Assembly (NCBI GenBank): GCA_046330955.1
Contig: JAXLRT010000006.1
Span: forward strand, 124,001-188,000
DNA: 64,000 bases
Direction of reading: 5' to 3'
Source of the DNA: JADJPO01 sp046330955
GTDB taxonomy: Bacteria; Actinomycetota; Actinomycetes; Actinomycetales; Kineosporiaceae
Shown here one piece after another: positions 16,319 to 25,968 of the stretch. The notes below the pieces were generated by a model. That model was not told the origin of the DNA and did no database searches. It worked only from the letters and a program-made list of their open reading frames with translations. Each line of letters starts with the position of its first letter. The first letter of the stretch is position 1. Position numbers and translations under genes: made by a program.

Positions 16319-17707
16319 GTGGCGGCAGGGGACACGGTACGGCTGTCGTCGATGGTGCAGCGCACCATCGTGCTGGTCACCGCGTTCGCGATGCTGCTGT
16401 TCGCGGTGCCGCTGGCCGTGGTGGTGGGCGGGCTGTATCGCGGTGAGGCCCAGGAACACCTGGCCCGGGACGCCGAACGCGCCCGCTCGGTGCTCACCCC
16501 GCCGGTGCTGGCCCAACCGGCGCTGATCTCCGCGGTGCTGCCGGCGCCGCACGAGACCACGGTGCGGGTCGGGGTGTACGACGGCACCGGCCGGCGGATC
16601 GCCGGTGCCGGACCGGCTCGCTCGGACGCGATCACCGGCCGGGTCTCCGCCTCGGGGGTCGAGGAGTCGGCCCGACTCGGGGCCGAGCTGGTGACCGTCG
16701 TCCCGCTGGCCGAGGACGTCGATGCGCCGGCGGCGTACGTGGTCAGGGCCGCCGAGCCGTACGACCAGGTGCAGCGCATCGTGTGGCTCACCTGGGCACT
16801 GATGGCCGCGCTGGGCCTGGCCGTGCTGGGCCTGGCGGCCGCCCTGGCCCGCCGCCAGGCCCGGCGACTGGCCCAGCCGCTGCAGCAACTGGCCGCCTCG
16901 GCCGCTGCCCTGGGGCAGGGCGACTTCTCGGTGCGGCCCAACCGGTCCCGGGTGCGCGAGGTGGACGACGCCGGGCGCAACCTGGAGCTGACCGCTCGCC
17001 GGCTGGGCGGCGTCCTCGAGCGGGAACGCGCCTTCAGCGCCGATGCCAGCCATCAACTGCGCGGGCCGCTCACCGCCGTCCGGATCGGGCTGGAGGCGGC
17101 CCTGCTCACCCCGGGTGCCGACCTGCGCGCCTCGGCCCAGGACGCCTTGAGCGATCTCGATCGGCTCGAGCGTACGGTGCTCGACCTGCTGGCCCTGGCC
17201 CGGGACACCCGGCGGGCGACCGAGTGCATCGACGTCCGCGCGCTGGTGAGCGACGTGGTGCAGCCCTGGTCGCGGCGGCTGGCCGAGTCGGGGCGCACCC
17301 TGACGATGACCCTGGACGACGCCCTGCCCAGCGCCCTGGGGTCGCCGCCGGCGCTGCGCACCGTGATGGACGTCCTGCTGGGCAATGCCCTGACGCATGG
17401 CGCGGGAGCGGTGCGGGTGGCGGTACGCAGCGACGACCAGACCGTCATCGTCGAGGTGGCCGACCAGGGGCCGGGGCTGCCCGAGCCGACCCGGGGTGGC
17501 GCCGAGGTGATCTTCACCCGGCGATCTCCCGAGGCCAAGGGCACCGGGATCGGACTGTCACTGGCCCGCTCGCTCATCGAGGCGGACGGTGGGCGGCTCG
17601 AGGTGACCTCGCGGCGTCCGGCCGTGTTCGCCGTGCTGCTGCCCGCGGTCAGCCCGCCGACGGGCGACCTGGCGGGTCGTAGCGGTAGCCGAAGCTCCGT
17701 AGGGTGA
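16319..17707 (+). CDS. Sensor histidine kinase
   Basis: A protein of 462 residues. Transmembrane segment 1 (about 13-36), a sensor region of about 120 residues, transmembrane segment 2 (about 157-180), a HAMP-like linker, then HisKA with FSADASHQLRGPL (phospho-His H245) and HATPase with LLGNALTHG (N box), DQGPGLP and GTGIGLSLA (G boxes). The H box has GPL in place of the usual TPL. Its gene overlaps tail-to-tail by 59 bases with the response regulator on the other strand, so its last 19 codons (ending GRSGSRSSVG) are antisense to the regulator end. The signal is unknown. Confidence 0.88.
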   Translation: MAAGDTVRLSSMVQRTIVLVTAFAMLLFAVPLAVVVGGLYRGEAQEHLARDAERARSVLTPPVLAQPALISAVLPAPHETTVRVGVYDGTGRRIAGAGPARSDAITGRVSASGVEESARLGAELVTVVPLAEDVDAPAAYVVRAAEPYDQVQRIVWLTWALMAALGLAVLGLAAALARRQARRLAQPLQQLAASAAALGQGDFSVRPNRSRVREVDDAGRNLELTARRLGGVLERERAFSADASHQLRGPLTAVRIGLEAALLTPGADLRASAQDALSDLDRLERTVLDLLALARDTRRATECIDVRALVSDVVQPWSRRLAESGRTLTMTLDDALPSALGSPPALRTVMDVLLGNALTHGAGAVRVAVRSDDQTVIVEVADQGPGLPEPTRGGAEVIFTRRSPEAKGTGIGLSLARSLIEADGGRLEVTSRRPAVFAVLLPAVSPPTGDLAGRSGSRSSVG

Positions 17708-18371
17708 CGATCCGGTTCGGGTCCTCGCCGTGATCGGCGAGCTTGCGACGCAACGAGGAGACGTGCATGTCGAGCGTCTTGGTCGAGCCGGTCCAGTTCT
17801 CGTCCCACACCTGTGACATCAGCTGGTCGCGGCTGACCGCCTGGCCGGCCCCGGCCACCAGGGCCGCGAGCAGCTCGAACTCCTTGGGCCGCAACGGCAC
17901 CTCGCGACCGGCGACATCGCAGCGGCGGGCGCCCAGATCCAGGTGCAACGACCCGAGCCGCACCACCTGCGTGTCCGAGGCGTCGAACACCGGGGTCAGC
18001 CGGCGCAGGTGGGCCCGGATGCGGGCCAGCAACACCGGTAGCCGGAACGGCTTGGTCAGGTAGTCGTCGGCGCCGGCTTCGAGCCCCAGCACGACGTCGA
18101 CGTCCTCGGCGCGTCCGGACAGCACCACGATCACCGTGGCGGGCAGGCCGGCGCGCAGCTGGCGGCACAGCTCGACGCCGTCGAGGTCGGGCAGGCCGAG
18201 ATCGAGCAGCACCAGGGCGGGGCTCTCGGTGGCGGCCAGCTCGAGGGCCTCGGCCGCGGTCAGCGCCCAGAGCGGGTCGTATCCCTGGCCCCGCAGCGCG
18301 GCGACCATGGGTCGTCCGATCGCCTCGTCGTCCTCGACGAGAAGGATGCTCGTGACAGCTGGATCAACCAC
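17649..18371 (-). CDS. OmpR-family response regulator
   Basis: A protein of 240 residues: receiver domain with acidic pocket E13-D14-D15, phosphoacceptor D57 (LLDLGLPD), and lysine in LTKPFRLP; then a winged-helix output domain with LRPKEFELLAAL and the recognition region TKTLDMHVSSLRRKL and a closing SFGYRYDPP. It is the likely partner of the kinase on the opposite strand. A TAGGCT box ends 7 bases before its GTG, so it is probably leaderless and expressed separately from the kinase. Confidence 0.9.
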   Translation of the reverse strand: MVDPAVTSILLVEDDEAIGRPMVAALRGQGYDPLWALTAAEALELAATESPALVLLDLGLPDLDGVELCRQLRAGLPATVIVVLSGRAEDVDVVLGLEAGADDYLTKPFRLPVLLARIRAHLRRLTPVFDASDTQVVRLGSLHLDLGARRCDVAGREVPLRPKEFELLAALVAGAGQAVSRDQLMSQVWDENWTGSTKTLDMHVSSLRRKLADHGEDPNRIVTLRSFGYRYDPPGRPSAG

Positions 18372-18378
18372 GGGCCAC

Positions 18379-18424
18379 AGCCTACGAGGAACACCCGCCG
18401 TGACGACGGCGGTACGGTGCCCTG
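18379..18424. promoter_or_regulatory. Divergent leaderless promoters for the response regulator and dedA
   Basis: Minus strand TAGGCT (18384 to 18379) ends 7 bases before the GTG at 18371. Plus strand TACGGT (18413-18418) ends 6 bases before the ATG at 18425. The 53-base gap leaves the two -35 regions facing each other, so mutual interference or joint control is likely. Confidence 0.55.
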
Positions 18425-19081
18425 ATGTCCGCCTATCTGGAGCCGATCCTGCACCTGCCCCCGGGGCTGGCGTACCTGGTGATCGGATTGCTGGTCTTCG
18501 GCGAGGCCGCGGTGTTCGTCGGCTTCGTGTTACCCGGTGAGACGGCGGTGGTGCTCGGCGGCGTGCTGGCCTCGCAGCACGTGATCTCGATCTGGGCGCT
18601 CGGCGTCCTGGTGGTGCTCGCCGCGATCGTGGGGGACAGCGTGGGCTACGAGGTCGGCCGCCACTACGGCGACTCCGTGCTCGACCTCGGGCCGCTGCGG
18701 CGCCACCGGTCCCGGCTGGACGGCGCGCGCGAGTTCCTGCGCACCCGGGGCGGGTCGGCGGTCTTCCTGGGGCGGTGGACGGCGTTCCTGCGCGCCGTGA
18801 TGCCGGGGCTGGCCGGGCTCAGCCGGATGCCGTACGGCACCTTCCTGGCCTACAACGCCCTGGGCGGGGTGGTGTGGGGCGTGACGTTCTGCCTGGTGGG
18901 CTACCTGGCGGGCAACTCCTACCACCTGGTCGAGAAGGTGATCGGCCGGGGCGCCGCGGTGATGACCGTGCTGGTGCTGCTGGTGGCCGCCGGGCTCTGG
19001 CACCGGCATCGCCGGCGGTCGGAGCGCGGCGATTCGCAGACCACTCCGCCACCTGAATCTGGTGGCCACCGCGCTGCGTAG
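18425..19081 (+). CDS. DedA-family membrane protein
   Basis: A protein of 218 residues with the DedA (SNARE-associated, PF09335) layout: hydrophobic start, FGEAAVFVGFVLPGETAVVLGG (acidic E in the re-entrant loop), GDSVGYEVGRHYG, the basic FLGRWTAFLRAVMPGLAG motif, and two late membrane helices. Some DedA relatives act as flippases for undecaprenyl phosphate or phospholipids; the role here is inferred only. Its C-terminal tail is charged and soluble. A 28-base piece of its coding sequence (18927-18954) recurs at 20181-20208. Confidence 0.9.
   Translation: MSAYLEPILHLPPGLAYLVIGLLVFGEAAVFVGFVLPGETAVVLGGVLASQHVISIWALGVLVVLAAIVGDSVGYEVGRHYGDSVLDLGPLRRHRSRLDGAREFLRTRGGSAVFLGRWTAFLRAVMPGLAGLSRMPYGTFLAYNALGGVVWGVTFCLVGYLAGNSYHLVEKVIGRGAAVMTVLVLLVAAGLWHRHRRRSERGDSQTTPPPESGGHRAA
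18927..18954 (+). repeat. 28-base direct repeat, copy inside dedA
   Basis: The stretch starting TGGTCGAGAAGGTGATCG and ending CCGGGGCGC matches 20181-20208 at 27 of 28 positions. This copy codes for VEKVIGRGA in the last part of DedA. Confidence 0.85.
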
Positions 19082-19115
19082 CCCCATAACCACGATTGGC
19101 ACAGCGTTTGCTGCG

Positions 19116-19903
19116 TCAACTGACAGGTGAAGTTCGTATGGCCCCGCCGTAGTACACAAACTTTACCGGTGTGTAGTAGTTCCGGCAGTTGGTCAACAGC
19201 GCGCCTTGGTTGTTGGTGCCACTGAGGACGCCAACGGCATACGATCCGGTGGAACCGTTCTGCAGATACAGCGCGCCACCGGAATCTCCGCCTTGAACGC
19301 ACTCGGAGGCGTCCTCGATGATCGTCAACGCGCTATATTTGGCCCCGTTTGTGTATGTGATCGTCTGATTCTGTGGCAGTTCACGGGTCCCGTTGACGTA
19401 GCGGGTGCTGGTGTGTTGCCATTTCCGATGAACGTTCGCGGATCATTCATCCCCGACGCGGCAACACCGGAGATCGGATCGAAACGGTAGATTGCGAGAT
19501 CGCCGTAGCGTCCAGCCAAATTGCCGGTGCTGGTCACGCTCACCGTCCAGACTTGCCCGATCCGTGATGTCCCACCGCCGCTGGTGATCCGACTCACGAT
19601 GTTGGCCGTCTTGCCGCCATACCTTGTACCGTCGAGGTACGACGAGGACGGTGCCGTCAACATACGCGCCGCCCCAGAGATCGGGGTGTGCGTCGAACTC
19701 GGGGGAAAGAGCGATGTAATTCTCGACGGCGCGGTCTGGTGCGCCGGGTGTCGGGTGGCTCCTTGTTGTAGCCAACGGTGCCGGTGAACTGCGTGGCGAG
19801 GCCGAGGATATCGATGCCATAGCTGTGGCTGTCGCGCACAATGACATTGCAGCCAGCAGGCACGCTCCCCACTTGTGACGCGTGCGCGCCGCCGATTGTT
19901 CAT
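19116..19903 (-). pseudogene. Broken trypsin-like (S1) secreted serine protease
   Basis: Three reading frames on the minus strand together make one protease. Near 19880-19800 one frame encodes a signal peptide (KWGACLLAAMSLCATATA), then ALSPEFDAHPDLWGGAYVDG up to about 19640. A second frame, about 19600-19420, reads GRYGDLAIYRFDPISG. A third frame, about 19400-19116, holds the catalytic-serine motif ECVQGGDSGGALYL and ends at a stop. GDSGG is the S1 nucleophile motif. At least two frameshifts separate the parts. The ATG at 19903 opens a frame different from that of the signal peptide. The region is visibly poorer in G+C than its neighbours, suggesting acquired DNA. Sequencing error is the alternative to decay. 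Confidence 0.72.
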
Positions 19904-19931
19904 GGTTTGAAGCTTCTGCAATCTCTGGAAG

Positions 19932-20069
19932 TCAAACTGCTTCCGGTCGGTGGGTCGCGACGTAAACGAGCGACCAGGCCCCGTAGAGGAGTGCCAACAC
20001 CATGGCCACCACAACAAGGGCGATAACGAATCGGCGACCCGGTGGCAGCGCTCGGAACCACTCAATCAC
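19932..20069 (-). CDS. Possible small single-pass membrane protein
   Basis: A 45-residue frame too short for routine gene calling: basic start VIEWFRALPPGRR, one strong membrane helix (FVIALVVVAMVLALLYGAW), then a short tail ending HRPEAV. It lies just upstream of the broken serine protease on the same strand. It has a GTG start without a clear ribosome site, so it could also be chance or a remnant. The composition is far more like a real membrane segment than the shadow frames around it. Confidence 0.35.
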   Translation of the reverse strand: MIEWFRALPPGRRFVIALVVVAMVLALLYGAWSLVYVATHRPEAV

Positions 20070-20180
20070 GCCTGAAATCGAAGCGCCGCAAAGCGGCTGA
20101 GTCAAGGCCAGTCAAGACCAAATGCCACGTAGCCTATGTTGATCATGCTGCGCGGGGGTTCGTGTCGTGCAGGCGGATCG

Positions 20181-20208
20181 TGGTCGAGAAGGTGATCGCC
20201 CGGGGCGC
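20181..20208 (+). repeat. 28-base direct repeat, orphan copy of dedA sequence
   Basis: It matches 27 of 28 bases of dedA positions 18927-18954 but has no gene around it (the dedA frame runs to a TGA four codons-scale bases later, at 20212-20214). The two copies bracket the dedA end and the lower-GC protease remnant, 1254 bases apart. Confidence 0.8.
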
Positions 20209-20231
20209 GACCTGAGCTGCGCCGGTGGCGG

Positions 20232-21074
20232 TCAGGCCACGATGCGCGCCGGCAGGCCGGTGCGCTCGGTCTGGCGGCGCCGTCCCCGGGTGTCGGCCGC
20301 ACTCATGAAGAGCGAGAAGCCGACGCCGGGCGCGGCCTCGGTGCTGACCGTGCCGCGGACCTCGATCGCCGGGGGCAGCAGCAGCTGGCGTTCGGTGGGC
20401 GGCAGGCAGAGCAGACCGGCGCGCGCCGTGGTGATCTCGACCCGGGCCGTGTCGTCGCTGAGCTGGGCGAACATCCGGCTGCGGCCCAGCCGGTCCGCGA
20501 GCTCGTCGCGTGCATACCCCGGTACGCGGTCGACGGCTGCGACCTGCCGCCACATGAGGTAGGCGGCCTGGGTCTCGCCGTCGACGCCCACCGTGGCCTG
20601 CATCTTGGCCCCCGGGCCGAGCAGGGGGGTGCCCTCGACCGCGAAGCCGAGGTTGACCTGGGTGCCGGTGACGTACCGGCGCGGCTCGGAGCGCGGCTCG
20701 CGGCTCACCAGCACCTCGGCCTCGACCACCGAGACCAGCCGGGACTCGACCGCCCGCGGCCGGAACGGGGCCAGGAACTCCTCCGCCCGACGGACGGCGT
20801 CCGCCTCGTCGAGGCCGCGCTCGGCGGCCCCGTCGAGTTCGCTCGTCCGGTCGAGGACGTCGAGCCGGAAGGAGTCAGTGGCGGCGTAGATCTCGAGGCT
20901 GCGCCGATCGGTGCGCGCGACGTGCCACAGGCCGTGGTCCTCGAACGGGGCGTCGAGGCCGAGCCGGGCGGCGAGGACGGCACGGGAGTCCTCGTCCCAG
21001 CGGGCCGGGGCGGCGTGCAGCACCGGGTACTCGGCGGGCAGGTCGAACTCGGGAAACGTGATGGTGACAGCCAT
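20232..21074 (-). CDS. Pro-domain-like partner of the DUF6345 protein
   Basis: A 280-residue soluble protein with no signal peptide. I do not know the family for certain. Residues about 138-172 read TQVNLGFAVEGTPLLGPG and then a V-D-G turn; this resembles the FTP/PepSY-like propeptide motif (V-E-G-hydrophobic-P-hydrophobic-G-G/A) found in metalloprotease pro-regions and in the N-terminal half of longer DUF6345 proteins. The N-terminal part (ARLGLDAPFEDHGLWHV) also looks like such pro-regions. It follows the DUF6345 gene by 20 bases with GGAGAAGA before its ATG, so the two are co-transcribed. A role as inhibitor, chaperone or specificity subunit of the DUF6345 protein is inferred. Confidence 0.5.
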   Translation of the reverse strand: MAVTITFPEFDLPAEYPVLHAAPARWDEDSRAVLAARLGLDAPFEDHGLWHVARTDRRSLEIYAATDSFRLDVLDRTSELDGAAERGLDEADAVRRAEEFLAPFRPRAVESRLVSVVEAEVLVSREPRSEPRRYVTGTQVNLGFAVEGTPLLGPGAKMQATVGVDGETQAAYLMWRQVAAVDRVPGYARDELADRLGRSRMFAQLSDDTARVEITTARAGLLCLPPTERQLLLPPAIEVRGTVSTEAAPGVGFSLFMSAADTRGRRRQTERTGLPARIVA

Positions 21075-21094
21075 GATCGTCTTCTCCGGTCCGG

Positions 21095-21769
21095 TCAGCA
21101 GGCAGCGCGGGCGTAGTACAGGACGGTGGGCTGGTCCGGGTCGGCCGAGACCGACCCCTTGCCCCACCAGTGGTCGGTGTAGGTGGTGGTGGTGTCGTTG
21201 TCGGCGCGCAGGTAGGCCCATTCGGTGTCCGAGCCCTCGGTGTCCTGCGCGGCCTTGATCCAGGCCTCGCGGACCGTCCAGCCGGCGTTCAGGTACTGCG
21301 CCAGCAGCCGGCCGCGGTCGGGTTCGTCCCCGGTGGTGGTGTGGAAACCGAGCATGTAGTGCAGGCCGGCGAAGCAGCGCCAGCCCCAGCGGTCGAAGAC
21401 GCCGTCCCGTTCGAGCACGTTGCAGGCATCCAGGGCGATGAACTCCAGGTCGAGGTCGCCCCAGAGGATCTCGGTGTTCTTGGCCACCGCGTCGTCGATG
21501 GTGCGCCCGAAGTAGAACCGGTCGGGTGAGCCGTGGCCCGAGAAGAACACCGCGTCGACGGAGTCGGCCCAGGTGCTGTCGGTGCCGCTGGCCGGCGAGC
21601 CCACTCCGGAGGCCTCGAAGTCCTGATCCCAGGCCCAGTCGTCGCCCCAGTTGAACTCCCGGACGGCGGCCAGGGTGGTGTAGAACCCCTCGGCCTGGGC
21701 CTTGGTGTTGGACAGGTTGCCCTGCAACCCGTTGTACTCCTGGACCCACTCGATCCCGATGCTCGCCAT
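21095..21769 (-). CDS. DUF6345-like protein with caspase/CHAT-like His-Cys pair
   Basis: A 224-residue protein without signal peptide. Motifs are DAVFFSGHGSPDRFYFG with H79, and EFIALDACNVLE with D114-A115-C116. A hydrophobic strand ending HG followed about 37 residues later by a strand ending DAC is the clan CD (caspase, gingipain, CHAT) active-site order. The C-terminal half holds GLHYMLGFHTT, GWTVREAWIKAAQ and DHWWGKG, which I associate with DUF6345. Cysteine protease activity is therefore plausible but unproven. The ATG at 21769 follows GGGGAA by 6 bases; a GTG at 21784 is possible. It is the first gene of a two-gene unit with the pro-domain-like protein. Confidence 0.65.
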   Translation of the reverse strand: MASIGIEWVQEYNGLQGNLSNTKAQAEGFYTTLAAVREFNWGDDWAWDQDFEASGVGSPASGTDSTWADSVDAVFFSGHGSPDRFYFGRTIDDAVAKNTEILWGDLDLEFIALDACNVLERDGVFDRWGWRCFAGLHYMLGFHTTTGDEPDRGRLLAQYLNAGWTVREAWIKAAQDTEGSDTEWAYLRADNDTTTTYTDHWWGKGSVSADPDQPTVLYYARAAC

Positions 21770-21887
21770 GTCGGTTCCCCACACCCTGTCTGCCGGAGAG
21801 ATCTTCCGGTGAGCAGGAGTCGCCGAGGGCGATCTGGATACGTCCGCGACGGGATTTCGTCGGCCACCCGGTGGCGCGGCCCCGGGA

Positions 21888-22535
21888 TCAGCTGAGGGCG
21901 AGCCGCGCGGCGTAACCCAGCACGATGGCGTAGCCGAGCACGCCCACCAGGGTGCGCACGCCGTCCGGTAGCCGTTCGCCGGCGGCGGCGCCGATCGCCA
22001 CCAGCGCCAGCTGCCAGGACAGCGAGCCGGCGAAGACCCCGAGGACGAAGGCGGCCGCGGCGCCCGGCCCGACGATCGTCAGGCCGGTGGCCAGGACGAC
22101 GAAGTAGACCGCGGTGAGCGGGTTGATCGCGGTGAGCGCGACGAAGCGGACCATGACCTGGCCGGCGCGGTGTCGGACGCGGGTGCCGACCACCTCGCCC
22201 GGCTCGGCTGATCCCGGCGTCGCGCTCGCCGCGGCGCTTGCCCGCCGCAGCAGGATCAGCCCCCGGACGGCGACCCCCGCCAGCACCGCGGCACCGATCA
22301 GGTGGACCCAGCGCTCGTGGCCGGCAAGGGCGCGGGCGACCACCGTGCCGGCCGTGACCGCGACCGCGGCATACCCCAGGTCGACCAGCGCCACCCCCGC
22401 GGCGCCGGCGGCCGCCGTCCGCCAGCCGTTGGTGAACGCCTCGTGCAACAGCAGGACGCTGATCGCGCCCAGTGGCAGGGCCAGCGCCAACCCGGCGATC
22501 ACGCCCTGGAGGACCATGCTGAACACGTCGGTCAC
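21888..22535 (-). CDS. LysE-family exporter
   Basis: About 215 residues with six hydrophobic segments. The start GVIAGLALALPLGAISVLLLHEAF and the later FVALTAINPLTAVYFVVLA (Asn-Pro in the second repeat) follow the LysE/RhtB pattern, although the usual PGP of the first repeat is PLG here. Such proteins export amino acids or related compounds. GTG 22535, ATG 22517 and ATG 22553 are in-frame starts and none has a strong ribosome site. It is divergent from sahH. Confidence 0.75.
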   Translation of the reverse strand: MTDVFSMVLQGVIAGLALALPLGAISVLLLHEAFTNGWRTAAAGAAGVALVDLGYAAVAVTAGTVVARALAGHERWVHLIGAAVLAGVAVRGLILLRRASAAASATPGSAEPGEVVGTRVRHRAGQVMVRFVALTAINPLTAVYFVVLATGLTIVGPGAAAAFVLGVFAGSLSWQLALVAIGAAAGERLPDGVRTLVGVLGYAIVLGYAARLALS

Positions 22536-22678
22536 CCTACGGGGAGTTAGCATGGTGGCTCTGCTCGGCGTCGGTGATGCCGCAGGCCCAGAGGGGCCGC
22601 GCCGGGGTGGGCGCTTCAGCCTGCGCTCACCCGTCCCGATGACCCGTGCACGATCCATATCTGGTGAGGAATGACGCG

Positions 22679-24151
<1,473 letters not shown>

Positions 24152-24191
24152 CCCCGACCGTCTCACCCCACCCCACCGAACAACCGCTCGC

Positions 24192-24270
24192 GCTCCGCAG
24201 GGAACCGCCGATGTGCGGGTGACGCGTTTCGAGGCCTCTCGGCCCGATGGCGCGTCACCTGCGGAGCATG
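24192..24270. repeat. Intergenic palindromic element A, downstream of sahH
   Basis: The right arm CGCGTCACCTGCGGAGCATG (24251-24270) is identical over 20 bases to 27928-27947. The left arm is split: GCTCCGCAGG at 24192-24201 and GGTGACGCG at 24218-24226, with 16 bases between them that interrupt the complement. It lies 40 bases after the sahH stop and could act in termination. Confidence 0.7.
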
Positions 24271-24341
24271 TTCTCTAGACCGTATGGAGGGTCGGTCGTT
24301 GGGTTGCGTTTCGTCGGTGTCATCCCGCTCGACCAGGGTCT

Positions 24342-24400
24342 GCGTGTCGGTCACCGGGTCAAGGCGGGGAGGGCGTGCCTTGACCCGGTGACCGACACGC
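24342..24400. repeat. Perfect 24-base inverted repeat near the IS110 remnant
   Basis: The arms 24342-24365 and 24377-24400 are perfectly complementary (outer part GCGTGTCGGTCACCGGG) around the 11-base loop GGGGAGGGCGT. It is too long and exact for chance. It could be a strong terminator, a protein site, or the target or edge of the decayed insertion element that begins about 150 bases later. The rest of 24152-24549 contains no gene. Confidence 0.85.
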
Positions 24401-24549
24401 GGAGGGCTGCCACGATCAGATGACGCCGGTGGTGTGACGTACCGGAGGTTGTCGGCATCCGGCGCCTGCCGCTGGCACGGACGCCGGGTCGCCCGCCGTG
24501 ACGCGGATGGTGCGTCGTGGTGGCGCCGCACGTGGCAGGGAGGCGCCGG

Positions 24550-25614
24550 ATGTTCGTCGAGCGTACGACTGTTGGCCTGGATGTCCACTCCCGATCGGTG
24601 GTCGCCGAGGCGGTCGACTGGTCGACCGGGCAGGTGTTCAGTGAGCGGCTGGTCCCGGCGAACGAGGTGGTGCTGGACTGGGTTGCCCGGCTGCCGGGAC
24701 CGGTGCGGTCACCTATGAGGCCGGCCCGACGGGTTCGGTCTGGCCGAGCGTTGCCGCGGCCGGGGTGCGGTGCGAGGTGGTGGCGCCGTCAATCGAGCGG
24801 CCGCCGGGGGATCGGGTCAAGACCGATCGGCGGGACGCCCGCCGGTTGGCGCGGCTTCTACATCGGTGAGGTCTGCGGGATCAGGGTCCCGACGATCGCC
24901 GAGGAAGACGCCGGGACCTGGTCCGGGCACGGGAGGCCGTCAGGGCGGACCTGATGCGCGCCCGGCACCGCCCGAAACTCCTGCTGCGGCATGGGATCGT
25001 CTACTCCGGCGGGAACGCGTGGACTGGCGAGCACTGACCGGTGGCTGCGTCGTCAGCAGCTCGACCTGCCCGCCGAGCTCGCCGGGCCAGGACAGCGTTC
25101 GTCGAGGCCTACGACGCTGTGCTGACGCTCACCGCGCGCCGTGACCGGCTCGACCGGCAGATCGCCGAAACGGCCGCGTCACCACGATGGCAGCCGATCG
25201 TGTCCAGGCTTCGGCGATCCGGCGGATCGGACCTCGGCATCGGGCTCGCTGTGGAGATCGGTGACTGGGAGAGTTCACCGGCGCGAGCATCGGCGCCTAC
25301 GTTGGCCTGGTGCCTGATCGTCCTCCGGGACGAGCCGCTCTCGAGGATCGATCACCAAGACCGGCAACAGCCACGCCGCCGGTTCTCGTCGAGGCGGCCT
25401 GGCACCACGGCCGCCGCCGTTCCCCGGGCAAGGTTCTGACTGCCCGACGCAACCGCCTGTCGCGGCGGTACGAGCCCGGGGCGAGGCCGCCGACGCCGGT
25501 TGCGGCACCGCTGGGTCACCATGAGCGCGGAACAAGCGGTCGCCGATCATCGCGGTCGCGGTCGCCCGCGAGCTCTCCGGCTGGTGCTGGAGCCTGGCCA
25601 CCATGGACAGCTGA
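24550..25614 (+). pseudogene. Decayed IS110-family transposase
   Basis: Pieces of one IS110 transposase are scattered over the three plus frames. They run in family order: VERTTVGLDVHSRSVVAEAV (first Asp of the DEDD site), TYEAGPTG, IERPPGDRVKTDRRDARR, DLMRARHR then LLLRHGIVYSGG, TARRDRLDRQIAE, GLAVEIGDW, AAWHHGRR, and finally VAVARELSGWCWSLATMDS before a stop at 25612-25614. Many frameshifts and at least one stop make it inactive. IS110 elements move without terminal inverted repeats, so the ends are hard to place. Confidence 0.85.
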
Positions 25615-25968
25615 CAGGCCATCGGCACGGCTCACATCCCGAGAGGCCGACACCGGTGCCACCACGAACAGGCCGATGGGAGAACCCGGCACGGCAGCGC
25701 GAGGAACGATGCACGAGCTCGCTATGGGCAACCCGATCCCGGACCCAACCGGGACCCCCGGGCCACGCCCGATCTAGACACGTGATCCGTTCCCGACGAA
25801 CACCCGGTCATGCAGGTAACCAACCCGCGCATATCAGCCTCGACCGTGCGTCGGCGACGACCCTGACCGGAACTCCCACCGGCCCGCTCATCACCCCCAA
25901 CCCCGTTCACGAACCAACAGGATCCCGACGAGGCAATGCCGCGCCCCTTGACAGGAGGCCAGTCCATA
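25615..25968. other. Gap after the transposase remnant
   Basis: No gene is supported here. It probably contains the right end of the IS110-type element; the AT-richer string CATATCAGC near 25967 is the kind of sequence often seen at the end of such elements, but no exact border or target duplication could be identified. Confidence 0.4.

Noticed and set aside
20072..20180. Another small gene between the protease remnant and the DUF6345 cassette
   Set aside because: No frame with a plausible start or composition.
22555..22678. Possible SAH riboswitch before sahH
   Set aside because: The leader does not show the conserved core blocks I know for that riboswitch, and a normal ribosome site is present.
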